Positions 35,365 through 44,967 of a stretch of 64,000 bases of DNA are shown in pieces. The translations under genes were made by a program, and so were the position numbers. The stretch comes from Desulforamulus hydrothermalis Lam5 = DSM 18033 (lineage in GTDB: Bacteria > Bacillota > Desulfotomaculia > Desulfotomaculales > Desulfotomaculaceae): assembly GCF_000315365.1 (NCBI RefSeq), contig NZ_CAOS01000011.1:266-64265 (forward strand), written 5' to 3'. How positions within the stretch are numbered: position 1 is the first letter of the stretch; each line of letters opens with the position of its first letter. The notes below the pieces were generated by a model. That model saw nothing but the letters and a program-made list of their open reading frames with translations, was not told the origin of the DNA and did no database searches.

Positions 35365-38300
35365 TCAGGCTGACCGCTGCTTGTCCTTAAATTCCTCCAA
35401 AGACATAGAAAGCAGCCGGGTAACCCCTGCTTCATCCATGGTTACACCATACAGGGCGTCTGCTTGTTCCATAGTGCCTTTCCGGTGACTGATAACTATA
35501 AACTGTACTTCTTGGGATGTGCGGGATAAATAATCTGCTAGGCGCTTGACATTGGCTTCGTCCAGAGATGCTTCTATTTCATCCAACACGCAAAAGGGAC
35601 TTGGCTTGTACTGTAGAATGGCAAATAACAAGGCAATAGCTGTTAAGGCTCGCTCTCCCCCCGAAAGAAGAGATAAATTTTGGTTTTTTTTGCCTGGCGG
35701 CCGGGCGGTAATCTCAATCCCGCAAGTCAGGGTATTTTTGTCCGTCAGGGACATGGCTGCACTTCCGCCGCCAAACAGTTGTTGGAAAACTTGGTTGAAG
35801 TTGCGGTTAATTATGTTGAAGGCTTCCGTAAATTGAGCGGCCATAACGCGGTTTAATTCCTCCACCAGCTGCTGCAACGCCCTTTTGCTTTCTGCCAAAT
35901 CCTGCTGCTGACCTAACAGGAAATGATATCTTTCCGTTACTTCCCGGTATTCTGCTTCAGCGCCGGGATTTACCGGTTCCAGCGCCGCCATTTGAGTCTT
36001 GATTTCCTGCCACCTGGCCCGGGCCTGTCTTTTACTGGCGGCCGGCGCCACCGGAATACCCGCCGGATCAGCAATTCCGTTTTCAGCCAACCGCTTGCTT
36101 AACAGTTCCAGCTCCGTTTGATTCCTGGCCTGCTGCAGTTCCAGAGCATGTATCTGTTCCCGTGTCTGCTGCCAGTATGCCTGCAGTTTTTGCCACCGTT
36201 CTTCCAACTGTTTTAACACTGCTGCCTCAGCTTCATGTTTTTTCTTTAATTTATCCAGATTTTCCGCAGCCGATTGTTGATCCTGCTGCAGTCCTTGCAA
36301 TTGGTCGCTTAAGGCCAAACGCTGGGCAGCCAATTCCTGAACCCTGTTTTGCAAATGAATCAACTGAGCCTCAGCAGAACTTAAAAACATCCTCTTTTCT
36401 TCCCTTTCTCTGGTCAGCCGCTCCATTATTTTTTGCGACCCGAGAATTTGCTGGCGCAGTTCCGCCTGCTGTATTTGTTCCCGGTGTACCGCGCTTTCCA
36501 ACTGTGTCTTGCGGTCATTGACAGCCGCCAAGGCCTGCTGGGTAGACGTCAGGTGAATTTGTAACTGTTCTAACTCCTGTTCCAAAACCGTCAGTTTTTC
36601 AGCCGCCGCCGCCTCGTTAGCAGACCAGGATGTTATTTCTTGTTCTGTTTTGGCAATTTCCCATTGACCCTCCTGAATACGTTCGCGCACCCTCTGTAAC
36701 TCTTCACCGGTTTTGCTGACATCAATGTCTGCTGCCTGCAGCTCCAATTCCAGATTAATCAACTGCTGCTGGCAGGTCTGCTGTGCTTCGGTCAGCTGCC
36801 GCTGTGCCAGTTGCTTGTCGGCTAACCGCTGGGCTAATTCGTTAATCTGCTGTTGCAATCGCTGCAACTGCCGGGCCAGTTCCTCACGTTCCCGGCGGCT
36901 GTGCAACATGCCCCCGGCATTACGCGCCGGCCCCCCGCCGGTCAACGAACCGCCGGGATGCAGCAGTTCGCCGGTAAGAGTAACTATTCTGATTCTCTGT
37001 TGCAGCTGCTTGGCCGCTTTAACGGCATTATCAAGTTTATCAACCACCACCAGTCGGCCTAATAACAATTCTACTACCGAACGATACCTGGCCGCCGCCT
37101 CGGTTAAATCAGACGCCAAACCAATTACCCCCGGCAACCCGAGGGCTTTTTTTTCCCACAGGCCGGCCGGAGTTGGCCGCAGCGAATCAAGGGGAAGAAA
37201 AGTAGCCCGGCCCAGGTTGTGTTTTTTAAGATACTCAATGGCCGCTTTGGCCTGGTCTGATGTTTCGGTAACCAGATTTTGCAAAGCGCTGCCCAGGGCC
37301 GCTTCAATAGCAGTTTCCATGCCTCGAGGTACTTTAATTAAATCTGCCACCGCACCGCAAATTCCCGTCAACTCAGCCGGGTAGTCTCGGGCAGCCTTTA
37401 ACAGTTCTCTGACCGGTTTGATAAAACTGCTGTGCGAACTTATGCTCTCGTCTAAAACTCTAAGCCGTGACTGTTTGGCTACCAATGTTTCTTTCAGACG
37501 CATCAGCTTCGCGTTAAGTCCGGATAAGTCCTGATTTATTTGTGTCAATTCCTGTTCCCTTTGTTGAATGCCTGACACTAACAGTTGCTTCCGGCGACCC
37601 GCTTCCTGCAGTTTATCTTGGGCCCTTTCCAGAGCGGCAAGCAAACTTTTTTCCCGTTCGGCCGTCTGGCCGGCCAGTCTTTGCATATGAGATAAACGCT
37701 GGTTTAACTGCTCTTTGCGATCTGCCGCTTGATTTTTAATATTGCGCTGCTGGGCCACGCGATTCAGTTGATCAATTAAATCATTATTCAGATTGTTTAG
37801 CAACGCCTGTTTTTCTTGCATTTCTTGCGCCAATTGGTGCAGTTCCCGGTGACCGGAGGAAGCAGATTTTGCTGCTGCTTCCTGCTTTAATTTATCTAAT
37901 TTTTCTTTTTCCTGGTGCAATTCAGTTTCAAGTTTTTGCAGCGCAGCTCGTGCTTCTTGACAGTCCTTTTCCGCCCGTGCAATTTCGTTGTGATAGTGGC
38001 TAAGCCGGTCATTTGTCAGTGACAGTTTGTTTTGGGCGGTTTCAATTTGTGAGGTTATAAAATGATATTTTTCCCTGGCATCCGTTATGGATTTTTCCAG
38101 ACTGAGCAGCTCTGTCCGCACCTGCTCCAATTTTTCTTCAATAACCGGCCTTTCGTCCTGCAATTCTTTTTTCAGTTGCTGCACCTGCTGCGCAATTTCC
38201 TCTGCTTTGGCGGTCAGCTCCTGCCAGTCCCGCTTAAATAAAGATAATTCCAACTGCCAGGCTTGTTCACTAAGCTCTTTGTATTGTCTGGCCTTGGCTG

Positions 38301-38925
38301 CCTGAGCGGCCAACGGTTGGATGCGTGAGGCCAGTTCATTAATAATATCCGAAATTCTGTCGAGATCCTGCTCCGCGGCCGCTAATTTACGCAGAGCTTC
38401 TTCTTTACGGTAGCGGTATTTAACAATGCCCGCCGCTTCTTCAATCACAGACCTTCTTTCATCCGGCCTGCTGCTTAATATTTCGTCCACCTTACCCTGT
38501 CCTATAAGAGAGTAGGCCCCGCGGCCTAACCCGGTATCCATAAAAAGAGCCTGGATATCCTTAAGCCTGCAGGGCACTTTGTTGATAAAAAATTCACTTT
38601 CCCCGGAACGGTAAAGGCGTCTTGTAACAGCAATCTCTTCATAGGGCAGAGGGAATGTTTTGGTTTCGTTGTCCAGAGTTAAGGTTACTTCTGCCATACC
38701 AACCGGTTTTCTTTTATCACTGCCGGCAAAAATAATATCTTCCATGCGTGAACCCCTCAGCTGGGAGGCACGATGTTCACCCAGGCACCAGCTGATGGCG
38801 TCAGCGATGTTGCTTTTACCGCTGCCGTTAGGACCCACAATGACGGATAAACCAGGATACAGTTCTAACCGGACACGATCGCCAAAAGATTTAAATCCCT
38901 GAATTTCAATTCTTTTCAGACTCAA
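35365..38925 (-). CDS. smc: Chromosome segregation protein SMC
   Basis: A 1186-residue SMC ATPase that compacts and separates chromosomes with ScpA and ScpB. N-terminal head with Walker A GPNGSGKSNIADAISW (about 32-47), two long Gln/Glu-rich coiled coils (about 165-500 and 660-1010), a hinge (about 510-640, 'GICGAVADLIKVP'), and the C-terminal head with the ABC signature LSGGERALTAIALLFA (about 1087) and Walker B FCVLDEIEASLDEANV. Full length. It lies between rnc and ftsY, the usual firmicute order. Confidence 0.97.
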   Translation of the reverse strand: MSLKRIEIQGFKSFGDRVRLELYPGLSVIVGPNGSGKSNIADAISWCLGEHRASQLRGSRMEDIIFAGSDKRKPVGMAEVTLTLDNETKTFPLPYEEIAVTRRLYRSGESEFFINKVPCRLKDIQALFMDTGLGRGAYSLIGQGKVDEILSSRPDERRSVIEEAAGIVKYRYRKEEALRKLAAAEQDLDRISDIINELASRIQPLAAQAAKARQYKELSEQAWQLELSLFKRDWQELTAKAEEIAQQVQQLKKELQDERPVIEEKLEQVRTELLSLEKSITDAREKYHFITSQIETAQNKLSLTNDRLSHYHNEIARAEKDCQEARAALQKLETELHQEKEKLDKLKQEAAAKSASSGHRELHQLAQEMQEKQALLNNLNNDLIDQLNRVAQQRNIKNQAADRKEQLNQRLSHMQRLAGQTAEREKSLLAALERAQDKLQEAGRRKQLLVSGIQQREQELTQINQDLSGLNAKLMRLKETLVAKQSRLRVLDESISSHSSFIKPVRELLKAARDYPAELTGICGAVADLIKVPRGMETAIEAALGSALQNLVTETSDQAKAAIEYLKKHNLGRATFLPLDSLRPTPAGLWEKKALGLPGVIGLASDLTEAAARYRSVVELLLGRLVVVDKLDNAVKAAKQLQQRIRIVTLTGELLHPGGSLTGGGPARNAGGMLHSRREREELARQLQRLQQQINELAQRLADKQLAQRQLTEAQQTCQQQLINLELELQAADIDVSKTGEELQRVRERIQEGQWEIAKTEQEITSWSANEAAAAEKLTVLEQELEQLQIHLTSTQQALAAVNDRKTQLESAVHREQIQQAELRQQILGSQKIMERLTREREEKRMFLSSAEAQLIHLQNRVQELAAQRLALSDQLQGLQQDQQSAAENLDKLKKKHEAEAAVLKQLEERWQKLQAYWQQTREQIHALELQQARNQTELELLSKRLAENGIADPAGIPVAPAASKRQARARWQEIKTQMAALEPVNPGAEAEYREVTERYHFLLGQQQDLAESKRALQQLVEELNRVMAAQFTEAFNIINRNFNQVFQQLFGGGSAAMSLTDKNTLTCGIEITARPPGKKNQNLSLLSGGERALTAIALLFAILQYKPSPFCVLDEIEASLDEANVKRLADYLSRTSQEVQFIVISHRKGTMEQADALYGVTMDEAGVTRLLSMSLEEFKDKQRSA

Positions 38926-38944
38926 TGCTTTTTGCCCCCCGTTA

Positions 38945-39694
38945 TCAATCGTGATGGGCGTTTGATTTGAAAGCGCCGGCTTTCAACCGGTCTAAATTCA
39001 TAAAGGCATCCTTGGCAGCCTGCTGTTCGGCCTCTTTCTTGGAATGCCCGCTGCCTGTACCGATTACACGGCCACGGTAAAAAACACCGGCGGTAAAGGT
39101 TTTGTCGTGATCCGGCCCCGATTCGCCCATGATTTTATAAACCAAAGGCTCCGGTGAAGTTTGCTGCAGTGTTTCCTGCAGCTCTGTTTTATAATCTCTG
39201 TCCAGCCTGCCTGCCACAACATCGTCAATGATGGGTTTTAAGCAACTTAACACAAAACGTCTGGCCTCCTCTAAGCCCTGATCCAGGTAAATGGCACCCA
39301 GTAGGGCCTCAAAAGCGTCTGCCAGGATGGATGGCCGCTCCCTGCCGCCGGAACGTTCTTCACCTCGCCCCATGCGCAGGCAACGGCCCAGGTCCAGTTC
39401 CCGGGCTGCTTTGGCCAAGGAAGGTTCGCAAACCGAAGCAGCCCGCATTTTTGTCAATTCACCCTCGGTTCGGTCAGGAAACATACGGTATAGCTCTTCG
39501 CTGACAACTAACTCTAAAACCGCATCACCTAAAAACTCCAGCCTCTGATTATGGTATATGCCATGCCCCCTGCTTTCATGAACACAGGAACTGTGGGTAA
39601 GGGCCTGTATCAGCAGGGATGGATTATGCCATTGAAAACCCAGTCTTTGTTTTAAGCGATGGGTCTGCTCGTCCAGTTTAGACAATTGCATCAC
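38945..39694 (-). CDS. rnc: Ribonuclease III
   Basis: A 249-residue double-stranded-RNA endonuclease. The signature NQRLEFLGDAVLELVVSEELY (about 44-64) has the catalytic acids, with a second set in 'DAFEALLGAIYLDQG'. A C-terminal dsRNA-binding domain begins near 175 ('DYKTELQETLQQ', ending 'SKKEAEQQAAKDAFMNL'). It starts seven bases after fabF and lies just before smc, so the three are probably co-transcribed. Confidence 0.96.
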   Translation of the reverse strand: MMQLSKLDEQTHRLKQRLGFQWHNPSLLIQALTHSSCVHESRGHGIYHNQRLEFLGDAVLELVVSEELYRMFPDRTEGELTKMRAASVCEPSLAKAARELDLGRCLRMGRGEERSGGRERPSILADAFEALLGAIYLDQGLEEARRFVLSCLKPIIDDVVAGRLDRDYKTELQETLQQTSPEPLVYKIMGESGPDHDKTFTAGVFYRGRVIGTGSGHSKKEAEQQAAKDAFMNLDRLKAGAFKSNAHHD

Positions 39695-39700
39695 CCAAAT

Positions 39701-40942
39701 CTAAGGTCTGAACTTTTTAAAGGCCAGTGTGACATTATGCCCGCCAAAGCCAAAAGAATTGGACAGGGCTACCTGCACAGGCATCCGGCGTGCCTGATGG
39801 GGTACAAAATCCAAATCGCAGGCCGGATCGGGGTTTTCCAAATTAATGGTTGGCGGTACAACATCATGTACAATAGCAAGTACGGAAGCAACACTTTCCA
39901 CCGCCCCGGCGGCCCCCAACATATGACCAGTCATGGATTTTGTCGAACTGACGGTTAACTTATAGGCGTGTTCGCCAAACACACGTTTAATGGCTGTTAC
40001 CTCGGCAGTATCCCCCACCGGCGTAGAGGTACCGTGAGCATTAATGTATTGTACATCTTCCGGTTTTAAACCGCCATCCGCCAGGGCCATCTGCATAGCG
40101 GCGGCAGCACCCGCTCCTTCCGGATCAGGGGCGGTAATATGGTAGGCATCACAGGAACTGCCATACCCGACAATCTCCGCATATATTTTGGCGCCCCGCC
40201 TTTGGGCGTGTTCTAACGTTTCTAATACCAGCATGGCGGCCCCTTCACCCATGACAAAGCCGTCCCGGTCGGCATCAAAGGGCCGGCTGGCCCGGGCCGG
40301 TTCTTGGTTTCTGGTTGACATGGCTTTCATCGCACAAAAACCTGCTACCGACAGCGGGGTAATAGGCGCTTCGGTACCACCGGTAATTACCGTTTCGGCA
40401 CCGCCCCGCTGGATTAATTTATAGGCATCCCCAATGGCATTACCGCTGGATGCACAGGCAGTAATCGTAGTAATGTTGGGTCCCCGCAAGCCAAATTTAA
40501 TGGCAATCTGGCCGGCCGCTATATTGGCAATCATCATGGGAATTAAAAAGGGACTGATCCGGCCGGGCCCCCGGTTTACCAAGACACGGCACTGTTCTTC
40601 AAAGGTTTCCATACCGCCAATCCCCGAACCTACAATAACACCGGTACGGTCTTTATCCAGGGCGGCCAGATCCAGACCTGCATCCTCCAGGGCCATGGCC
40701 GCTGCCACTACGGCATACTGGGAAAACTTGTCCATACGGCGGCCTTCTTTTTTATCCAGGTACTTGGAATAATCAAAATCCTTAACCTCACCCGCAATTT
40801 GCGTGCTGTATTCGGACGGGTCGAACCTGGTTATTCTGGCAATTCCGGAAACCCCTGCCGTCAGAGACTCCCAGAAATCAGCCAGTCCGATACCAATGGG
40901 AGATATTACCCCCATGCCGGTAATAACAACCCGTTTTGACAA
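39701..40942 (-). CDS. fabF: 3-oxoacyl-ACP synthase II
   Basis: A 413-residue condensing enzyme that elongates acyl-ACP with malonyl-ACP. The Cys-His-His triad is seen: TACASSGNAIGDA (Cys about 163), 'NAHGTSTPVGD' (His about 303) and 'KSMTGHMLGAAGA' (His about 340). Length is typical. It lies 63 bases after acpP with an intrinsic terminator in between, so its expression is likely below that of acpP. Confidence 0.96.
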   Translation of the reverse strand: MSKRVVITGMGVISPIGIGLADFWESLTAGVSGIARITRFDPSEYSTQIAGEVKDFDYSKYLDKKEGRRMDKFSQYAVVAAAMALEDAGLDLAALDKDRTGVIVGSGIGGMETFEEQCRVLVNRGPGRISPFLIPMMIANIAAGQIAIKFGLRGPNITTITACASSGNAIGDAYKLIQRGGAETVITGGTEAPITPLSVAGFCAMKAMSTRNQEPARASRPFDADRDGFVMGEGAAMLVLETLEHAQRRGAKIYAEIVGYGSSCDAYHITAPDPEGAGAAAAMQMALADGGLKPEDVQYINAHGTSTPVGDTAEVTAIKRVFGEHAYKLTVSSTKSMTGHMLGAAGAVESVASVLAIVHDVVPPTINLENPDPACDLDFVPHQARRMPVQVALSNSFGFGGHNVTLAFKKFRP

Positions 40943-40963
40943 ATTCGTTTCCTCCTTACATTT

Positions 40964-40999
40964 GAAAAAAGTCCCGGATGATACATGCCGGGACTTTTA
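40964..40999 (-). terminator. Terminator between acpP and fabF
   Basis: AGTCCCGG (40970-40977) and CCGGGACT (40988-40995) form a stem with a ten-base loop, flanked by A and T runs. On the minus strand it is followed by TTTTTT. It lies inside the fab operon, 3' of acpP, and probably allows partial read-through to fabF. Confidence 0.8.
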
Positions 41000-41005
41000 C
41001 CATTA

Positions 41006-41245
41006 TTACAGGCGGTCCTGAATAAAATTAACGGCATCGCCAACAGTGCGAATTTTTTCGGCCTCTTCATCCGGAATTTCCAGGCCGAACTCTTCTTCCA
41101 GAGCCATTACCAGCTCAACAATATCGAGAGAATCAGCACCCAGATCATCCACAAAGGAAGCATCCAGGGTGACATCTGCCTCATCAACGCCCAGTTGATC
41201 TACAATAATTGCTTTAATTTTGTCAAAGGTTGCCAAGTTGTTCAC
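41006..41245 (-). CDS. acpP: Acyl carrier protein
   Basis: A 79-residue acidic protein that carries growing acyl chains on a phosphopantetheine arm. The attachment Ser is in [13 protein letters not shown] (Ser 39). N-terminus [19 protein letters not shown]. It lies between fabG and fabF; a GGGGGG-type ribosome binding site precedes the ATG. Confidence 0.97.
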   Translation of the reverse strand: MNNLATFDKIKAIIVDQLGVDEADVTLDASFVDDLGADSLDIVELVMALEEEFGLEIPDEEAEKIRTVGDAVNFIQDRL

Positions 41246-41318
41246 CCCCCTTCCGGGTATCGCATAATCTATTTATTAAAGGTATTAATATCGAGGTAAA
41301 TTTATGTACCTCGAACCT

Positions 41319-42062
41319 TTACATTACTATACCGCCGTCCACCCCGATAACCTGTCCGGTAATATAACTGCAGTAATCGCTGGCCAAAAAAGCTACCAGG
41401 CCGGCAACATCTTCCGGCTTGCCCAGGCGGTTAAGAGCAATGGCTGAGGTTAATTTTTCTTTCGCCTCAGGGGTTAGGTGTTCGGTCATATCAGTCATAA
41501 TAAAACCGGGCGCCACTGCATTTACGGTAATATTTCTGGGGCCCAGCTCTTTAGCCATGGTTTTGGTAAGCCCGATCAAACCGGCTTTGGCAGCGGCATA
41601 GTTGGCCTGACCCGGGTTGCCATACAGCCCCACCACCGAAGAAACATTGATAATGCGGCCGTAACGCGCCTTCACCATGGGACGGGCCACTGCTTTAATG
41701 GTATTAAAAGCAGATTTCAGGTTTACCGCCAGCACGGTGTCCCAATCTTCTTCTTTCATTCTTAAAATTAAATTATCCCGGGTAATCCCGGCATTATTCA
41801 CCAGGATATCCACCCTGCCAAACTCCGCCAGCACGGCTTCCACCATCTGCTGCACCTGGCCGGTATCAGATACATCCGCCCGGTAAACCAGCGCCCGGCG
41901 ACCCATTTGCCTTACAGCTTCAGCGGTTGCTTCCGCCGCATCCGCTCTCCCGGCATAATTAATTACTACATCAGCCTGAGCACCGGCCAGGGCCAAAGCT
42001 ATGGCTTTGCCAATCCCTCTGGAGGCGCCGGTAACAATGGCAACTTTACCGTTCAGAAACAT
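41319..42062 (-). CDS. fabG: 3-oxoacyl-ACP reductase
   Basis: A 247-residue short-chain dehydrogenase that reduces 3-oxoacyl-ACP with NADPH. TGASRGIGKAIA (about 10-21) is the cofactor loop, NNAGITRDN follows, and the Ser-Tyr-Lys set is in 'NVSSVVGLYGNPGQANYAAAKAG'. The frame is open to 42089; AGGAGG points to ATG 42062, one base after the fabD stop. Confidence 0.96.
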   Translation of the reverse strand: MFLNGKVAIVTGASRGIGKAIALALAGAQADVVINYAGRADAAEATAEAVRQMGRRALVYRADVSDTGQVQQMVEAVLAEFGRVDILVNNAGITRDNLILRMKEEDWDTVLAVNLKSAFNTIKAVARPMVKARYGRIINVSSVVGLYGNPGQANYAAAKAGLIGLTKTMAKELGPRNITVNAVAPGFIMTDMTEHLTPEAKEKLTSAIALNRLGKPEDVAGLVAFLASDYCSYITGQVIGVDGGIVM

Positions 42063-42063
42063 T

Positions 42064-43008
42064 TTAGCCAACCTCCTTGAACTCTGCAAGGACTTTTTCC
42101 AGGCTTGCCAAATCTTCCAGATTGTAAGTCCTTATTTCCTTGTTAATTTTTTTAACCAGGCCGCACAATACCTTGCCGGGCCCCACTTCCAGCATGGCAC
42201 TGACACCTTGTTCAGCCATCTTTTGGATACCGTCTTCCCAGAGTACGGCACCGCACACCTGTCTGGCCAGGGCATCTTTAATTGCAGAGGCTTCAGACAG
42301 ATAGTGCGCACTGATGTTAGCCATTACCGGGATATCAGGTTCCCTCACTTCCGTCTGCGCCAATACTGCCGCCAGCCTTTCAGCCGCGGGACGCATTAAA
42401 CTGGAGTGAAAAGGTCCGCTTACCGCCAGTTCGACTGTTCTTTTCGCTCCTGCTTGGCGGCAAAGTTCCATGGCTTTTTGCAGCGGCTGCCGTTCTCCGG
42501 CTATCACCACTTGACCGGGGCAGTTAAAATTTACCGGTTCCACTACCCCTGCTACGGCTGCTTGACGGCAACAGTCAACAACAGCCTGCCGGGCCAGCCC
42601 CAGGATGGCAGCCATGCCGCCCAGCCCTTCCGGTACAGCCTCCTGCATGAATTGCCCCCTCTGCCGTACCACCTTGAGGGCATCCGAATAGTTAAGAGAG
42701 CCGGCTGCCACCAGAGCGGCATACTCACCCAGACTGTGCCCGGCTACCGCCCGGGGTTTTAAGCCACATTCCTGCTGCAAAACCCTGAGGGCGGCAATAC
42801 TTACTGCCAAAATTGCCGGTTGAGTATTAACAGTGCGGTTTAACTCCTCGGCCGGCCCCTCAAAGCATAATTTAGTTAAACCAAATCCTAATGTATCATC
42901 CGCTTCTTCCATGGTTGTACGGAAAACCGAAAAGTTTTGATACAATTCCCGACCCATCCCCACATACTGGGAACCCTGTCCGGGAAATAAAAATGCGGTT
43001 GTTAACAA
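42064..43008 (-). CDS. fabD: Malonyl-CoA:ACP transacylase
   Basis: A 314-residue enzyme that loads malonyl groups on ACP. N-terminus TAFLFPGQGSQYVGMGREL, the nucleophile in AVAGHSLGEYAALVAAG (Ser about 92), and the His in 'AVSGPFHSSLMRPAAERL' (about 201). It starts two bases after the fabK stop and is followed immediately by fabG. Confidence 0.96.
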   Translation of the reverse strand: MLTTAFLFPGQGSQYVGMGRELYQNFSVFRTTMEEADDTLGFGLTKLCFEGPAEELNRTVNTQPAILAVSIAALRVLQQECGLKPRAVAGHSLGEYAALVAAGSLNYSDALKVVRQRGQFMQEAVPEGLGGMAAILGLARQAVVDCCRQAAVAGVVEPVNFNCPGQVVIAGERQPLQKAMELCRQAGAKRTVELAVSGPFHSSLMRPAAERLAAVLAQTEVREPDIPVMANISAHYLSEASAIKDALARQVCGAVLWEDGIQKMAEQGVSAMLEVGPGKVLCGLVKKINKEIRTYNLEDLASLEKVLAEFKEVG

Positions 43009-43010
43009 AA

Positions 43011-43958
43011 TTAAAACTCCCCTTTGCTTAATCGGCTCACAACTTGTTCAGCACCGGTAACGATATCTTGTATGATGGCGGCAGCCGGTTCAATTTTTTT
43101 AATCATGCCGCAAATTTGGCCCGCCATGACAGAACCTTCCTGTACATCACCTTCCACCATGGCCATGCGCAGGCGACCGACTCCCAGTTTCTCCAGTTCT
43201 TCTACCGGCGCACCTTGACGTTCTTTTTCTTCAAATTGTTTGGCCAGTTTATTGCGTATAATGCGTACAGGATGTCCGGTAGTGCGGCCGGTTACCACAG
43301 TATCACGGTCTTTAGCTTTCACCAACAGCTGTTTTACGTTGTCATGAATGGTACATTCTGTAGCACACATAAAGCGGGTTCCCATTTGGATGCCTTGCGC
43401 CCCCAGCGCCAAGGCCGCTACCAGCCCTCTGCCGTCAAAAAAGCCGCCGGCAGCAATTACCGGGATATCCACTGCATCAACCACCTGGGGTACCAGCGGC
43501 ATGGTATGCAGTTCCCCAATATGGCCGCCGGATTCGCCGCCTTCGGCAATCACCGCATCCACCCCTGCTTTGGCCATCCGCTGGGCCAGTGCCACTGACG
43601 GGATAACAGGAATAACTTTGGTACCCACTTCCTTTAAGCGGGGTATATATTTACCGGGGTTGCCGGCCCCGGTGGTAACCACCGGTACTCTTTCACGAAC
43701 AATTAACTCCATGTTTTGTTCCACATAGGGGGACATTAACATAACGTTAACTCCGAAAGGCTTATCGGTCAGCTGCTTGGCTTTTTTGATCTGTTCTTCC
43801 AGCCACTCCGTGGGAGCGTGTCCCGAGCCGATAATGCCCAGTCCGCCTGCCTCAGAAACTGCTGCCGCCAATTCGGCTGTCGAAACCCAAGCCATACCGC
43901 CTTGCAGAATGGGATATTGAATACCCAACAAGTCGCACAATTTAGTTTTAAGTTTCAT
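43011..43958 (-). CDS. fabK: FMN-dependent enoyl-ACP reductase II
   Basis: A 315-residue TIM-barrel flavoprotein of the FabK/nitronate monooxygenase family. The start 'LCDLLGIQYPILQGGMAWVST', 'VVTTGAGNPGKYI' and 'GGESGGHIGELHTMPLVPQV' with the active-site His are present. Its place between fabH and fabD supports the final reduction of fatty-acid synthesis and not nitroalkane oxidation. No fabI is in the window, so FabK is probably the enoyl reductase. It overlaps the fabH end by 11 bases. Confidence 0.93.
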   Translation of the reverse strand: MKLKTKLCDLLGIQYPILQGGMAWVSTAELAAAVSEAGGLGIIGSGHAPTEWLEEQIKKAKQLTDKPFGVNVMLMSPYVEQNMELIVRERVPVVTTGAGNPGKYIPRLKEVGTKVIPVIPSVALAQRMAKAGVDAVIAEGGESGGHIGELHTMPLVPQVVDAVDIPVIAAGGFFDGRGLVAALALGAQGIQMGTRFMCATECTIHDNVKQLLVKAKDRDTVVTGRTTGHPVRIIRNKLAKQFEEKERQGAPVEELEKLGVGRLRMAMVEGDVQEGSVMAGQICGMIKKIEPAAAIIQDIVTGAEQVVSRLSKGEF

Positions 43959-44967
43959 TACTCTCCCTCCCCTTACTCCACTTTAAAACAATACCGCCGG
44001 AAGTGAGACCTGCCCCGAAAGCCACCATAACGATGTTGTCTCCGGCTTGCACACGTCCGGATTTTACCGCCTCATCTAACGCTAAAGGAATAGAAGCGGA
44101 TGAAGTGTTGCCGAAACGGTCTAAATTTATTACCACCTTATCCATGGGTAACTTTAACTTTTTGGCAGCATGTTCAATAATACGGATGTTGGCCTGGTGA
44201 GGTATTAATAAGTCTATATCCGTTAACTGCAGATTAGCCGCTTTAATTAAGTGGAGGGATTCCTCCTCCATCACGCGGGTGGCAAAACGAAACACTTCTT
44301 TACCGTTCATATGCACATAATGCAAATTTTTTTCAACCGTAAGGGGATCAGCTGGCATTTTGGCTCCCCCTGCCGGAATATACAGATGCTCCCAGCCGGT
44401 TCCTTCGGCGCTCAATTTGCTGGCCAGAATGCCTTCCCCGGGTGCTACCGGGCCCACCACCACGGCACCGGCCCCGTCTCCAAACAGCACACAGGTGTTA
44501 CGATCCTGCCAGTTAATTATTCTTGACAATGCTTCGGCCCCAATAACCAGTATCCGCTGCATAGCTCCGGTGGCAATAAACTGGGCTGCAATGGCAAGCC
44601 CGTAAACAAAACCGCTGCAGCCGGCTTCCAGGTCAAAGGCGCCGGCCCTGTGTGCCCCTAACTCGGCTTGCACCAGACAGGCCCCGGCCGGCAACAGCAT
44701 ATCTTTGGAACAAGTGGTGAGAATAATCAAATCAAGTTCTTCCGGTTTAACGCCGGCATCGGCCAACGCTTGCCGGGAAGCCAGGACAGCCAGGTCGGAA
44801 GTAGACTGGGACGGGTCAAGGATTCGCCGTTCCCGAATACCGGTCCGTGCGGTAATCCATTCGTCGCTGGTATCCACCATTTGTTCCAGCTCTTTGTTCG
44901 TAAGTATCCGTTCAGGCACATAACTACCCACCCCAAGGATGCCAGCCTGAATTTGGTGGTTGGGCAT
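43948..44967 (-). CDS. fabH: 3-oxoacyl-ACP synthase III
   Basis: A 339-residue initiating condensing enzyme that joins an acyl-CoA starter to malonyl-ACP. The Cys is in DLEAGCSGFVYGLAIA (about 114), the His in 'LIPHQANIRIIEHAAKKL' (about 252), and the Asn in 'LDRFGNTSSASIPLAL' (about 282). N-terminus 'GILGVGSYVPERILTNKELE'. Its ATG overlaps the plsX stop (TAATG) and its end overlaps fabK. Confidence 0.96.
   Translation of the reverse strand: MPNHQIQAGILGVGSYVPERILTNKELEQMVDTSDEWITARTGIRERRILDPSQSTSDLAVLASRQALADAGVKPEELDLIILTTCSKDMLLPAGACLVQAELGAHRAGAFDLEAGCSGFVYGLAIAAQFIATGAMQRILVIGAEALSRIINWQDRNTCVLFGDGAGAVVVGPVAPGEGILASKLSAEGTGWEHLYIPAGGAKMPADPLTVEKNLHYVHMNGKEVFRFATRVMEEESLHLIKAANLQLTDIDLLIPHQANIRIIEHAAKKLKLPMDKVVINLDRFGNTSSASIPLALDEAVKSGRVQAGDNIVMVAFGAGLTSGGIVLKWSKGRESNET

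Noticed and set aside
36713-37384. A 223-codon open frame on the strand opposite smc
   Set aside because: Antisense shadow of the Gln/Leu-rich coiled coil; Ser/Cys/Arg-rich product without a ribosome binding site.
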